Positions 1 to 10,208 of a DNA stretch of 61,113 bases are shown here, one piece after another (the first letter of the stretch is position 1; every line of letters starts with the position of its first letter). Source of the stretch: Lutibacter sp. (lineage in GTDB: Bacteria; Bacteroidota; Bacteroidia; Flavobacteriales; Flavobacteriaceae). The stretch covers positions 1 through 61,113 of the forward strand of contig NZ_JAEINV010000019.1 in assembly GCF_016342705.1 (NCBI RefSeq), written 5' to 3'. A program made the translations under genes and the position numbers. The notes under the pieces were generated by a model. That model did no database searches and was not told where the DNA came from. It saw only the letters and a program-made list of their open reading frames with translations.

Positions 1-2782
1 TATAAGTTCCTGGTTGTAAATTTGAAACTGTTAAACTATTGTTGGTAAAATTATAATTAGTTCCATTTATAGTTGCCGCATACGGATGTGATGCTTGGCC
101 TGTAATAACTATCTGACCATTGTTTTTGTTTGGACAGGTTTCACTTATAGCTGTAACTGAAAAGTTGGATGCAGGTAAACTGAAAATAGGGCAGCCAGAA
201 GCGTTTACATTTATCCCTAACGGTGTGTTTGGACATAAATCATTGGTATCGGCAACACCATCACCATCGCTATCATCAGCAGCTGTTCCTCCACGTGGAT
301 CTAACAATTTCACTGTAGAATACATTTTATATTCTCCTGGGTTTAATGTAATTGCAGCAGTTGTATTAACTATGTTTTTTTCTTCCCCCGTAAAATATTC
401 ATACCAAGTACCTGTTTTTGAAAATTGGGTAGCAATTGATTTTGATGTGATATCAAAATTACCAACAAAAACCACATCCATTGAAGTATGTCTTAATAAA
501 ATGGATTTCGTTAATGTTCCAACATTTAAAGTAAAATTAGTAGAACTAAAAACAGGCTGCTGCTTTTTAAACTCATTTAAAGTTGCCCAAGTATTATAAA
601 TTTGTTTTCTATTAATATTGTCAAAATATTCCCATCGAACTGGTTTTCTATCAACTCTACCTGGATCATTTATACTTACATCGTAACCCAATTCTCCAAA
701 TTGCCAAATCATTTTTGGACCAGGAATTGTTAAAAAGAATAAACCAGCTAATTCTTGACGTGAAAGGGCCGTGTTTAAATCTTTAACATTGTATGTGGAA
801 TTGCTATTTCCATATTGAAGGTTTTTATACATTAAACGTTCTTCATCATGACTTTCCATATAGCCGACTAAATTTGGCAAATTCCATCCTCTTTGCTTAT
901 ATGAAATCCAATTAATATCAGCATCAGTTGAAAAACCCATGGTGTTTTGGTTATAGTTATGGTTCATATTTCCCCAAAGCATAATTCCAAAGTCAGCTAA
1001 TTCTTTTTCTTCAGTATTTTCAGAAAGATGTTCAAAAATTACATATGGTTTGTTTGCTGGGTTATTGCTCCAAACATGGCTTGCGTAATTTTTTAAAATT
1101 GTTATTCTAGATGCATCATAAGCACTTGCCCAATTGTCTGCTCCGTAATATAAAGTATTAGAGAAGCCTTTTGTAAAATCAAATCTAAAACCATCAATTT
1201 TATATTCATTCATCCAATAGCTTAACACATCTTTAAAGAAAGCTTTTGTATAAGTAGATTCGTGATTAAAGTCGTAACCCCAGTGTGCACTTGTATTATC
1301 CACTAAATTAGAATTTTGATTATACCATGGATTATTTGCAGCTGGTTTATTATTTATTGCATCCCAATACATTTGTAATAAAGGAGATTGACCATAAGAA
1401 TGATTAAAAACAACATCGGCCAAAACGGCAATTCCTTTTTCATGACAGGCATCAACAAATTTTTTGAAATCGTTTTTAGTACCGTAAGATTTATCTAAAG
1501 CCATATACAGAGCGGGATTATAACCCCAACTCTCGGCGCCTTCAAATTCATTTATAGGCATTAATTCAATAGCGTTTACACCTAAATTTTTCAAATAATC
1601 AAGTTTAGTTAAAGCTTCAGTATAAGAATCAGATTCAGTAAAATCCCTCACAAGTAATTCATAAATTATTAAGTTGTTTTGTGATGGTTTTGTGAAATTT
1701 GAAATATTCCAAGTATAAGGAGTTTCATTTATTAAAAAGGTAGAAACATAACCTTCAGTTAAATTAGTAGGGTAGGGTTTTAAATTTGGATAATTACCCG
1801 TTTTTATATATTGGTCTGACCAAGGGTCTAATATTTTTTCAGAGTAAGGATCCGCAATTTTAATAGTGTAATCTACCAAATATTGATACGCATATTCTGT
1901 GTTAGGGTCTAATGAGTTTATAGTAATCCAAAATAAATCTGGATTTGAAATATCTTTTTTTAGTTGATATAGTGCATTGTTTTGCCAATTATTAAAATCT
2001 CCAATTAAAAATACATCAGATTTATTTGGGGCTTCTAAAACAAATGTCACCGAATTATCATTATTGATAGTTACTCCTTTTTTTGCATTTAAAGGAATTG
2101 CAGCAACTTGGGTTGGTGATTTAACATATACAGAAATTTCAGTTTCTTTTGTTTCTAAACCTGCAGTTGCTTTAACTTTTAATGTATAGTTTCCAGAAGT
2201 TGAAAAGGTATATGAAGTTGAAATAGTTTTACTATTAGTTGCTGTTTTTTTTGATACACCGTTTACAAAAATTTCAAGAGAAGAATTTATTGAAGACTCT
2301 GCAGTAATTGTTGTTGCTGAGTTTAAATTAAATACACTTCCATTTAATGGATTGGTAAATGTAACATTTAAACCTGCTTCGTATAAAGGGATAAAAATAT
2401 CAGGGCTAGTTTGTTTTGATCCATCTGCAGATCTAAAAACAACACAAATTTCAGTTATTTTATTTGAAGATGCTACGTTATAAAAAGTGTACACGTCAGG
2501 TGTAATATCTAACGTATAAATATTTGCATTTGTTGTACTTTTGGTAAGTTTAGCCTTTGAGGTATTTACACTCCAATCAGCAATCACATTTTGCCACTTT
2601 TGGTTATCAATAGTAACGCCAGTATGCGCATAAATATCACCGGTAAATCCTTCTAAAGCAGTTCCAGATGTATTCAATGTCAGTTTTATAGAACTAGTAG
2701 TAACAGGAATACTTGGACTAGTAGTTACTTGTGAAAAAGTAAGAAATGGAATAATAAGTAGCAGTAATAATTTAAGTTTCAT
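1..2782 (-). CDS. Secreted GH13 alpha-amylase, T9SS-type multidomain protein (C-terminus cut by window edge)
   Basis: Extracellular starch hydrolase at the end of the sus arm. The frame is open from the ATG at 2782 to the window edge, giving about 927 residues with no stop. It has a signal peptide (about 1-18), a starch-module-like N-terminal domain, and an E-set/CBM48-like domain around residue 257 (FLIGDFNNW). The GH13 barrel carries DVVFNH (about 457), GFRFDF with the nucleophile Asp (about 534), a Glu in VIFEHLS (about 583) and ESHDEER (about 645). A thrombospondin type 3 calcium repeat (DSDGDGVADTNDLCP, about 840) and an adhesin-like module follow. That tail architecture is usual for type IX secretion cargo, but the sorting domain itself would lie outside the window. 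Hairpins separate it from susF. GH13 is sure; the secretion route is inferred. Confidence 0.9.
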   Translation of the reverse strand, partial: MKLKLLLLLIIPFLTFSQVTTSPSIPVTTSSIKLTLNTSGTALEGFTGDIYAHTGVTIDNQKWQNVIADWSVNTSKAKLTKSTTNANIYTLDITPDVYTFYNVASSNKITEICVVFRSADGSKQTSPDIFIPLYEAGLNVTFTNPLNGSVFNLNSATTITAESSINSSLEIFVNGVSKKTATNSKTISTSYTFSTSGNYTLKVKATAGLETKETEISVYVKSPTQVAAIPLNAKKGVTINNDNSVTFVLEAPNKSDVFLIGDFNNWQNNALYQLKKDISNPDLFWITINSLDPNTEYAYQYLVDYTIKIADPYSEKILDPWSDQYIKTGNYPNLKPYPTNLTEGYVSTFLINETPYTWNISNFTKPSQNNLIIYELLVRDFTESDSYTEALTKLDYLKNLGVNAIELMPINEFEGAESWGYNPALYMALDKSYGTKNDFKKFVDACHEKGIAVLADVVFNHSYGQSPLLQMYWDAINNKPAANNPWYNQNSNLVDNTSAHWGYDFNHESTYTKAFFKDVLSYWMNEYKIDGFRFDFTKGFSNTLYYGADNWASAYDASRITILKNYASHVWSNNPANKPYVIFEHLSENTEEKELADFGIMLWGNMNHNYNQNTMGFSTDADINWISYKQRGWNLPNLVGYMESHDEERLMYKNLQYGNSNSTYNVKDLNTALSRQELAGLFFLTIPGPKMIWQFGELGYDVSINDPGRVDRKPVRWEYFDNINRKQIYNTWATLNEFKKQQPVFSSTNFTLNVGTLTKSILLRHTSMDVVFVGNFDITSKSIATQFSKTGTWYEYFTGEEKNIVNTTAAITLNPGEYKMYSTVKLLDPRGGTAADDSDGDGVADTNDLCPNTPLGINVNASGCPIFSLPASNFSVTAISETCPNKNNGQIVITGQASHPYAATINGTNYNFTNNSLTVSNLQPGTY

Positions 2783-2810
2783 CTTTTTGTATTTATTTTT
2801 TTATATAAAT

Positions 2811-2837
2811 AAAAGCCAGAATGTAATTCTGGCTTTT
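2811..2837 (-). terminator. Hairpin terminator between susF-like gene and amylase
   Basis: A perfect 12-bp stem (AAAAGCCAGAAT with ATTCTGGCTTTT) closes a 3-nt loop. Read on the minus strand it ends in a T-rich run 29 bp before the amylase ATG. It could end or attenuate transcription coming from the susCDEF genes. Confidence 0.7.
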
Positions 2838-2845
2838 AAAAATTT

Positions 2846-2880
2846 ATAAAAGGTTATCATTTTAAAAGACAACCTTTTAT
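2846..2880 (-). terminator. Second hairpin just after the susF-like stop codon
   Basis: Ten bases, ATAAAAGGTT, pair with AACCTTTTAT across a 15-nt AT-rich loop, directly downstream of the susF-like stop on the minus strand. It may stabilise the 3' end of the susCDEF mRNA or act with the next hairpin as a double terminator. Confidence 0.45.
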
Positions 2881-2885
2881 ATGTT

Positions 2886-4496
2886 CTATAAACTTACAAC
2901 GGAAATGTTTCCTTTGTTAAAGTTTACTGTAATTTTAAAATTACCACCAGTAGTTACTTTTAAGTTATTTTCATCATTTTGTTCCAAAACTTTAGTTGCA
3001 ACTTTGCTTTCACCAAAATCATCTCCCCAGTTTCCAGCTACAGGTACAAATTTAAATTCGTCATTAGCACTTAAAGCTTGTGTAATTTCAAATACACCAG
3101 CTGATATTTGTGTAAATTTAGGATTTCCAGCAGTGTTGCTCCATCCGTTAAATCCACCTACTAAATATAAGTTAGCTGGAACAGCATTAATTTTTGAAAC
3201 TGTATATGATAAGGTGTTATAATTAACTGCTACCACATATTTTCCAGCTGCATAACCTTTTAAGTTATCTTCATCATCTTGAACTATTCTACCTACATTG
3301 GTTTTACTTGCACCCCAGTCTCCATCCCAACTTCCATTGTTAGGTAAAAATTTGAATTCAGCTCCATCAGGTAAATCTAAAACTATTGAAAATATACCTA
3401 AACTAGCTTCAGCCATTGGTAAAGCAGCAGTATTGTCCCATCCATTTATAGACCCAACAACAAATAAACTTCCAACAGGTGTTAACTTATAGGTTAAGTT
3501 ATTGTAATCTACAGTTACCAAATATTTACCGGTATATCCTTTAATATTATCTTCATCATCCTGAACAATTGAACCTGCATTATTTTTGTCTGCACCCCAA
3601 TCACCATCCCAACTTCCTTGTGTTGGTAAAAATTTAAATTCAGCGCCACTTGGTAAATCTACAACAATAGAAAATGTATTTTCTCCGCTTTTAAATAAAG
3701 GTAAAGCAGTTGCATTATTCCAACCATTTATTGAGCCTACTAAAAATAAATTTGCAGGTGCCAAAATAGGTTTCATATTAAATGTAAAGTCGTTTAAATT
3801 TACACTAACTTCATATTTTCCAGCAGGATATCCAGCAATATTTTGTTCTCCTTCTTCTATTAGTTTTCCAGGATTGCTTGGATCTTCACCTAAATCTTTG
3901 TCCCAACCAGTGTTTTGAGGTAAAAATTTAAATTCATCACCATCAGCTAAATCAATAGTTATTAAGAACTCGTTAAAAGCAGTTCTTGTCATTGGTAAAG
4001 CTTCTGCAGGTGTCCAGTTTGTTAAATTTCCTACTAAAAATAGTTCTGTATACTCAATTTTGTACGGAGTAAGTAGCACAGATACTTTATTTGAAATAAA
4101 ATCATTTGAAGTAATTCTAATTTCAATAGAAGCTTCACTTTCTGCAGGTATTTGTAAAACGTCTAACGCTAAAGTATTTAATTCTTCAACTGTTAAATGT
4201 AATGTCATATCTGTTGTTGAGCCAATAACAGTTGGAGCAGAAAAATCTGTTCCTGTTAAAGCAACTTCAACATTAAAAGTAGCGCCAGAACCCTTTAAGT
4301 TAGCAGAAGTCCAACTTACTGTTAACCCTGGGTTTTGTTCATTTGTATCAACAAGTGCAATTGATGATCCATCAATTGGACTATTTAAAGTAATGCCTTC
4401 TTGAGGAGGTAATATCTCAAAGTTTTCATTTTTGTCACAAGATGCAAGTCCAATGATAACAAATGAAAGCAATACTATTTTATATAAATATTTCAT
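2886..4496 (-). CDS. SusF/SusE-like starch-binding surface lipoprotein with four tandem modules
   Basis: Predicted outer-membrane lipoprotein that holds starch at the cell surface and does not hydrolyse it. The signal peptide ends in the lipobox LASC (Cys20), followed by acidic residues as in surface-exported Bacteroidota lipoproteins. An N-terminal SusE-type domain (about 30-145) precedes four modules of about 95 residues (151-244, 249-341, 343-436, 442-536). Each module has a LFLVGxxNxW start, an EFKFLP core and a GDWG-like turn with aromatic residues fit for glucan binding. Modules 2 and 3 are nearly identical even in DNA, which points to recent duplication. It lies 20 bp after the SusE-like gene. 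Substrate specificity is inferred from context; 536 residues is a normal size for SusF-type proteins. Confidence 0.88.
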   Translation of the reverse strand: MKYLYKIVLLSFVIIGLASCDKNENFEILPPQEGITLNSPIDGSSIALVDTNEQNPGLTVSWTSANLKGSGATFNVEVALTGTDFSAPTVIGSTTDMTLHLTVEELNTLALDVLQIPAESEASIEIRITSNDFISNKVSVLLTPYKIEYTELFLVGNLTNWTPAEALPMTRTAFNEFLITIDLADGDEFKFLPQNTGWDKDLGEDPSNPGKLIEEGEQNIAGYPAGKYEVSVNLNDFTFNMKPILAPANLFLVGSINGWNNATALPLFKSGENTFSIVVDLPSGAEFKFLPTQGSWDGDWGADKNNAGSIVQDDEDNIKGYTGKYLVTVDYNNLTYKLTPVGSLFVVGSINGWDNTAALPMAEASLGIFSIVLDLPDGAEFKFLPNNGSWDGDWGASKTNVGRIVQDDEDNLKGYAAGKYVVAVNYNTLSYTVSKINAVPANLYLVGGFNGWSNTAGNPKFTQISAGVFEITQALSANDEFKFVPVAGNWGDDFGESKVATKVLEQNDENNLKVTTGGNFKITVNFNKGNISVVSL

Positions 4497-4516
4497 ATTT
4501 TTTCAGTTTAAATTTA

Positions 4517-5578
4517 CTAATTAGGAGTTGCTGTATATGTATACTCTCTTGGTTTGCTTAGATCTAATACGATATGATAGTTTCCAGATGGTTGATCAAA
4601 TGTAAAATCTCCTCCAGCTTGTAAGAAGCCATCAGCATTTAAAGAACCAAATTCAAATCTACCCCATTCATTGTTTCCTCTAAACTTCCAACCTTTTCCA
4701 TTCACCATATTTATATTTACAGAAAGTGTTTTTGTAGCAGCGTCATATACTAAATCAGTATCACTATCCCAACCTGTAGGTGTAGCTTCACCAATTATTC
4801 CCCAATTAACGGCTGATTCTTTATACGTTAATTTTGCAGTATCAGCTTCAATATAATAATAACCAGCTGTTGCTACAAGGTCTTTTTCGTCAGTTTCTAC
4901 AAGAACGCCTGCGGTAGTTCCGTCCCAACCCCAGTCAGTATTTCCCCAGAAGAAACCTCCAGTTTCATTTGGCGCAATAAATTTATGTCCACCATCTAAC
5001 CATACATATCCAGCATAATCAGTTTTTCCAAAACCTGAAGATGCTAATAAAGGTGCACTTGCAGGATCCCATCCTTGATGGTTTCCAGGTACAGCAATTG
5101 TTGGTAAATCTGTTGTAAATGGAGTTACATAAATAGTTATAGGATTAGAAACTTGTGGAGTACTTCCTAAAGAACCAATTGTAGAAGTAATTCTAATATC
5201 AATTCCATCTTGAGTAAAAGGAGCTAAACCGCTTCCTACTGCAGCACCATTTAATTCACCTACATTTAATGTTAAAAATGTATTTGTTGTTGAACTAATA
5301 GTGATTGGTTCAGAGAAACTTGTTCCTGTTTTTGCAAATTCTATTTTATAACTGATTCCTGTAGGAATTCCATAATCTGCAGAATTCCAAGTAATTGTTA
5401 AAATAGGATTTGTTTGACTTTCTTCAGGATTTAATATATAATTAGATCCTGTTTCTGGTGAAGTAATTTCACCAGCACCTATTGGTGTTATTGTAAGTTG
5501 TTCTTGATCTTCGTTATCACATGAAATTACCGTGAAAGCAAAGATTGTAAACAACAAAAATTTAAATATGTTTTTCAT
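4517..5578 (-). CDS. susE: SusE-like starch-binding outer-membrane lipoprotein
   Basis: Predicted surface lipoprotein of 353 residues that assists glycan capture with SusD. The signal peptide ends in VISC (Cys20), followed by DNEDQE, an acidic surface-export type tail. An N-terminal SusE-type beta-sandwich (about 28-155) is followed by two carbohydrate-binding-like modules rich in Trp and Gly (for example DWGWDG and NNEWGRFEFG). It sits between susD (18 bp upstream) and the SusF-like gene (20 bp downstream), the classic susCDEF order. The call rests on order, lipobox and module similarity; SusE family sequences diverge strongly, so the ligand is inferred. Confidence 0.85.
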   Translation of the reverse strand: MKNIFKFLLFTIFAFTVISCDNEDQEQLTITPIGAGEITSPETGSNYILNPEESQTNPILTITWNSADYGIPTGISYKIEFAKTGTSFSEPITISSTTNTFLTLNVGELNGAAVGSGLAPFTQDGIDIRITSTIGSLGSTPQVSNPITIYVTPFTTDLPTIAVPGNHQGWDPASAPLLASSGFGKTDYAGYVWLDGGHKFIAPNETGGFFWGNTDWGWDGTTAGVLVETDEKDLVATAGYYYIEADTAKLTYKESAVNWGIIGEATPTGWDSDTDLVYDAATKTLSVNINMVNGKGWKFRGNNEWGRFEFGSLNADGFLQAGGDFTFDQPSGNYHIVLDLSKPREYTYTATPN

Positions 5579-5596
5579 CTTAAATTTAATTAAATG

Positions 5597-7204
5597 TTAA
5601 TAACCAGGGTTTTGAGTTAAATTAGGGTTCGCTGCCATGTTGTTAGCAGGAATTGGATACACATTTAAATGACTAGGTAATGCAATTCCGCTTGCGCTAC
5701 CACCTTTAAATGCCCAATTATAATTTCCACCTGTGTATAATCCAAATCTTATTAAATCTTGTCTTCTGTGTCCTTCCCAATATAGCTCTCTTGATCTTTC
5801 ATCAATTAAGAAAGGTAATGTTAAGTTTGAAGAAGAAATTGTAGCAGAACTAGCTCTGTTTCTTAATAAGTTTACATAATTTACTGCATCTGTCATTGAT
5901 CCACCTGCTCCACCTCTTACAACAGCTTCAGCATACATTAAATAGATGTCTGCCAATCTGAACATTGGGAAATCTGTATCAACAAATGTTGGGTCAGGTC
6001 CAGCTTCTCCAGTAGAAGTTACATTCTTAAATTTAGTAATAATAAACCCAGAATCTCTATCTCCAACATCAACAATATCAGCAGTTCTTCCAGCAGTTAA
6101 TATAGTATTTCTTTTATCAGTTAAAGGAACATCTCCATTTAAAAATTTATTGGCAAATTGTTTTCTAACTCTTAAAGCTCCACCCCAACCGGTTGCTCCT
6201 AATTCAGCAGTGTTACTTTCTAAACTTCCAACTTCACCATTTATAATTACTGTAGTTGCACCGTAGTTTTGAGTTACAATACCATCACAAACAAGTGGGA
6301 AAATTATTTCATTTTGACCAGCTTCGTTAAAATCATTATCGGCTAAAAAGTTATAACTATAATTAGATGCTAATTGAAATCCAGCATCAATTACTTTTTT
6401 AGTATACGTAATACATTCTGTATTTTTTTCTTGACCAATATAAACTTTAGCGTTTAAGTAAATTTTAGCTAATATTGTCCAAGCAACAGCTTTGTCTGCT
6501 CTTGCATATTCATTTTGTCTAGGAGCAACTAAATCTCCTTCAATAGCTAATAATTCTGATTCAACAAATTGAAATAATTGAGCTCTGTCATATTGAGGAC
6601 CTTGATAAACTCCAACAGGATCATTTTCAGTCACAAATGCAGCTTTTCCGAATAAATCCATTAAATTATAATAAGCTAATGCTCTTAATAATCTTGCTTC
6701 GGCTCTATAAGCAACTATGTCAGTTCCAACTTTTGAAGTATGACCTCTAGCTTCTAATGCTTCAGGTGAAGATTGTCTTAAAAAATCATTTGTTAAAGCA
6801 ACAGTAAACATTGCTCTACTAAAGAAACCTAATAAAATTGTATTGTTTGGTCCCCAAGTATTACGTTGAATTTCTTTTACAGCACCACCTTCATCATTTT
6901 CATATGACCAAATTGGTTCATCTGCAGCTAAATCTTGTAAATACCATAATGTTCTGGCATATTGGCTAGTTCCGGCATCAATACCTTGTAAGTTTGAAGA
7001 TCCTGAACCGCTAGTTCCTGTTAAAGAAAGATTACCGTAAATTCCAGCTAAAGCTTGCTTATAAGAAGTAGGATTAGCATAAAAATCTTCAGATAAAAAT
7101 TCGTCATCATCTTTTGGTATTACATCCAAATCATTAGTACAAGCACTAAGAATGAAAAGAAATCCCAAAAAGAAATAAAATTTATGTATATATTTTGTTT
7201 TCAT
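5597..7204 (-). CDS. susD: SusD/RagB-family glycan-binding lipoprotein
   Basis: Outer-membrane lipoprotein that forms the lid of the SusC transporter and binds the incoming oligosaccharide. It has 535 residues, typical of SusD. The lipobox LSAC places the acylated Cys at 22, followed by acidic residues (TNDLD and a DDDEF stretch). The N-terminal SusD-like helical region includes the YKQALAGIYGNL-type segment. The C-terminal RagB region has RLADIYLMYAEAVVRGG, LIDERSRELYWEGHRRQDLIRFG and the usual NPNLTQNPGY ending. It starts 14 bp after susC, so the two are surely co-transcribed. Starch or maltodextrin as ligand is inferred from the neighbours. Confidence 0.97.
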   Translation of the reverse strand: MKTKYIHKFYFFLGFLFILSACTNDLDVIPKDDDEFLSEDFYANPTSYKQALAGIYGNLSLTGTSGSGSSNLQGIDAGTSQYARTLWYLQDLAADEPIWSYENDEGGAVKEIQRNTWGPNNTILLGFFSRAMFTVALTNDFLRQSSPEALEARGHTSKVGTDIVAYRAEARLLRALAYYNLMDLFGKAAFVTENDPVGVYQGPQYDRAQLFQFVESELLAIEGDLVAPRQNEYARADKAVAWTILAKIYLNAKVYIGQEKNTECITYTKKVIDAGFQLASNYSYNFLADNDFNEAGQNEIIFPLVCDGIVTQNYGATTVIINGEVGSLESNTAELGATGWGGALRVRKQFANKFLNGDVPLTDKRNTILTAGRTADIVDVGDRDSGFIITKFKNVTSTGEAGPDPTFVDTDFPMFRLADIYLMYAEAVVRGGAGGSMTDAVNYVNLLRNRASSATISSSNLTLPFLIDERSRELYWEGHRRQDLIRFGLYTGGNYNWAFKGGSASGIALPSHLNVYPIPANNMAANPNLTQNPGY

Positions 7205-7218
7205 TTTCGTGTTTTTTA

Positions 7219-10149
7219 TTAAAATTTAATGTTAGCTCCCATCATGAAAGTTCTTGCTCTTGGATAAATTGTGTTATCAATTCCACCAAAAATTTCAGGA
7301 TCTAAACCACTATAATTAGTAATTGTAAATACATTTTGAACACCACCCCATAAGTTAATACTTGATAAATCTTTATTAAATTTATTAAAAGTGTATCCAA
7401 ATGTAATGTTGTCCATTTTTAAGAAAGATGCATTTTCAATAAAATAATCTGAAAGAAGTACATTACTTGTTTCAACAAAATTAGATTCTAAAACAGAAGT
7501 AGGTAAGTTTCCTAAAGCAGTTACAGCTTGTAAATCGTTGTACTGAGCTCTATCTGAATTTACGTTGTTATACATATAGTTTCCAATACTTGCTCTTAAA
7601 TTAAATGACAAATCAAAGTTTTTATAATTCATACTTGATTGTAATCCCATTGTAAAGTCTGCATTCGGTTTTTTGTAAATATATCTATCGCTAGAATTAA
7701 TTAAACCATCTTGGTTGATATCTGCATAAGCACCTTCAATTGGTAACCCACTAGCATCATACAATTGTTTGTAAACATAATATGAATAAGGAGAGAAACC
7801 TTCTCTGTGTAATTGAATTCTAGATCCAGTACCACCAGCAATTCCACCAACTTCAATATCTTGACCAAAAGCAAGTTGATCAATTTCTGTGCGGTTAAGG
7901 TTCACGTTGTAATTTAAGTTCCAATTAAAATTGTCATTTGAAACAACATCTGCTCCAATTGAAAATTCAACACCTTTTGAGGTGAATTGACCAATATTTT
8001 GCCAACCAGCATTACTAAAGTTAGAACCATCTGCTACAGCAACATTTGCTAATAAATCTTTAGATTCTTTTAAATAAACTTCTAACGAACCATCAATTTT
8101 GTCATTAAATAATCCAAAATCAAATGCGGCGTTGTATGTTGTAGTTTCTTCCCATTTAATATCTTCAAAACGAGATTGAGGAATTCCAACTATAATAGGA
8201 GTGTTTCCAAATATATATTGTGAAACAGCATCACCAGTTACTTGTCTGCTTAAATAAGCGTATGAAGCAGGAATATCTTGCTGTCCTGTAATACCCCAAC
8301 CTAATCTTAATTTAAGTGTAGAAATAACCTTAGAATTTTTTAAGAAATCTTCTTCATTAATTTTCCACGCAATTGCAGCAGCTGGGAAATTACCCCAACG
8401 GTTGTCCTTGCTAAATCTTGAAGTTCCATCTCTTCTATAAGATAATGTTAAAAGGTATTTATCAAAGAAACTTAAGTTAGTTCTTCCAAAGAAACCAATT
8501 AATACAACATCTGGATGTGTATAAACATCAGAAACTGCATCTGGATCTATGGTATTTCCAGTATTAAAGTCTTCTCCTTGAAATTTTTGGTAAGAATAAC
8601 CTGCAGTAGCTTCAACATTTACATTTCCTAATTCTTTATTATATACAAAATAAGCATCTAACAACGTGTTTTTTCTTTCACTTGTATAATATGAGGCTGA
8701 ACCTAAGAATGGTGTGTTAATTGCAGTTCTAAAACCATTAATACTTTGGTCAGATAAAATATTTGAACCATTTCCTGTCGATCTGTCATAACCTAAGTTT
8801 AAAACAGCTCTTAACTCAGGTAAGAAATTAAATTTGTAATCAAATTCAAGATTTCCAAATAATCTATCGGCAATACCAGAATTATTTCTTTGCATTAAAC
8901 TAGCAACAGGGTTTCTTGGAGCGTTGTTTGGCTCACCTGCTGTATGGTATTCAAAGAAACCGCCAAAAGGAGAAGTAGCATCATATACTGGTTGTGTTGG
9001 GTCAAAATATAAAGCTGAACCTTCAACACCATCTGCAAATCTGTTTTTCTCAGAACTTACATTTGCGTTAAAATTCACTTTTAAACTTTCATCAAAAAAA
9101 GTTGGATTTAAGTTTAAAGTTACTGAGGTTCTTTCAAATTTTGATGTTTTACGTAAACCTGGTTGTTGTGTATTACCAAAAGATAACCTTGCAGGCATAT
9201 TTTCTAGTAAAGCACCGCTTAAAGATATGTTTTGGTCAAATGTAAATTTTTCTTGATAAATTTCATCTTGCCAATCAGTATTTGCATTACCTAATTGATC
9301 AATGCTTACTCCAGATTGACCAGCAGCAACTCTATCAGCAACTAGTGATCTAAATTCATCTGCACTAAATACATCAATTTTATTTGCTAATGTTTGGTAA
9401 CTTGTTTTAAAGTTTACATCAACCTGAAAAGTTTGTTTCCCTTTTTTAGTTGTTATAATTATTACACCGTTTGACGCTCTAGAACCATAAATTGCAGTAG
9501 AAGACGCATCTTTTAATACAGAGAATGACTCAATATCATTTGGGTTTATTGAAGCAAGAATAGAAGTTGATCCACCTACAGTTGTATTTGAAATAGGTAA
9601 TCCATCAATTACAATTAAAGGATCATTGGATGCACCTAAAGATGAGCCACCTCTAATTCTAATTGTACTTCCTCCACCAGGAGCACCATCACTAGTAACA
9701 TTAACACCGGCAACTCTACCAGTAATTAAACTAGCTGGAGTTACAATATTACCTTTGTTAAAGTCTTTTTCAGTAACGGCAGATACAGAACCTGTTGCAT
9801 CTTTTATGGTAGTACTACCATAACCAATTAAAACAATTTCATTTAATGTTTCAGTGCTTTCTGTTAAAGCAACATTAATAGTTTTGTTGTTTCCAACAGT
9901 TATTTCTTTAGTGTTGAATCCTACAAAGGAAAACACTAATACGTCTCCTGCTTTAACATTGTCTATTGAATAGTTTCCGTCAAAATCAGTTGCTGAACCT
10001 CTAGCAGTTCCTTTAATTATAACGCCAACTCCAGGTAATGCTGTATTTCCTGTTGCTTCTGTAACTTTTCCAGTAATAGTTTGTTGACCAAACATAATAA
10101 TAGGAACGAGAAGTATGACGTTAAACAAAAAAATTCTAAAATTTTTCAT
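7219..10149 (-). CDS. susC: SusC-type TonB-dependent oligosaccharide transporter
   Basis: Outer-membrane beta-barrel that imports maltodextrins in a TonB-dependent way with SusD. It has 976 residues. A signal peptide (about 1-21) is followed by a carboxypeptidase-regulatory-like domain beginning ITGKVTEATGN (about 24-105). Next come the plug domain, with VLIGYGS and the SusC-typical SFSVLKDASSTAIYGSRASN segment, and a long barrel ending RARTFMMGANIKF with a terminal Phe. There is no STN domain in front of the plug, so no anti-sigma signalling role is expected. It is the first gene of the leftward arm and faces lacI across a 315-bp control region with palindromes. Confidence 0.97.
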   Translation of the reverse strand: MKNFRIFLFNVILLVPIIMFGQQTITGKVTEATGNTALPGVGVIIKGTARGSATDFDGNYSIDNVKAGDVLVFSFVGFNTKEITVGNNKTINVALTESTETLNEIVLIGYGSTTIKDATGSVSAVTEKDFNKGNIVTPASLITGRVAGVNVTSDGAPGGGSTIRIRGGSSLGASNDPLIVIDGLPISNTTVGGSTSILASINPNDIESFSVLKDASSTAIYGSRASNGVIIITTKKGKQTFQVDVNFKTSYQTLANKIDVFSADEFRSLVADRVAAGQSGVSIDQLGNANTDWQDEIYQEKFTFDQNISLSGALLENMPARLSFGNTQQPGLRKTSKFERTSVTLNLNPTFFDESLKVNFNANVSSEKNRFADGVEGSALYFDPTQPVYDATSPFGGFFEYHTAGEPNNAPRNPVASLMQRNNSGIADRLFGNLEFDYKFNFLPELRAVLNLGYDRSTGNGSNILSDQSINGFRTAINTPFLGSASYYTSERKNTLLDAYFVYNKELGNVNVEATAGYSYQKFQGEDFNTGNTIDPDAVSDVYTHPDVVLIGFFGRTNLSFFDKYLLTLSYRRDGTSRFSKDNRWGNFPAAAIAWKINEEDFLKNSKVISTLKLRLGWGITGQQDIPASYAYLSRQVTGDAVSQYIFGNTPIIVGIPQSRFEDIKWEETTTYNAAFDFGLFNDKIDGSLEVYLKESKDLLANVAVADGSNFSNAGWQNIGQFTSKGVEFSIGADVVSNDNFNWNLNYNVNLNRTEIDQLAFGQDIEVGGIAGGTGSRIQLHREGFSPYSYYVYKQLYDASGLPIEGAYADINQDGLINSSDRYIYKKPNADFTMGLQSSMNYKNFDLSFNLRASIGNYMYNNVNSDRAQYNDLQAVTALGNLPTSVLESNFVETSNVLLSDYFIENASFLKMDNITFGYTFNKFNKDLSSINLWGGVQNVFTITNYSGLDPEIFGGIDNTIYPRARTFMMGANIKF

Positions 10150-10208
10150 CTATTTTAAGTTAATTAATAATTAAGGTTTGTTTAAAAAATTGTACTATTT
10201 TATTACAT

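Noticed and set aside
120..599. Open frame on the plus strand within the amylase region
   Set aside because: It lies antisense to the GH13 amylase, has no family motif and a poor composition; the minus-strand frame explains the sequence.
2881..3918. Several plus-strand frames opposite the SusF-like gene
   Set aside because: They repeat because the SusF modules repeat; they are antisense shadows with no start signals.
2889..4046. Possible CRISPR-like or satellite repeat
   Set aside because: The period of about 290 bp is in frame and encodes protein modules.
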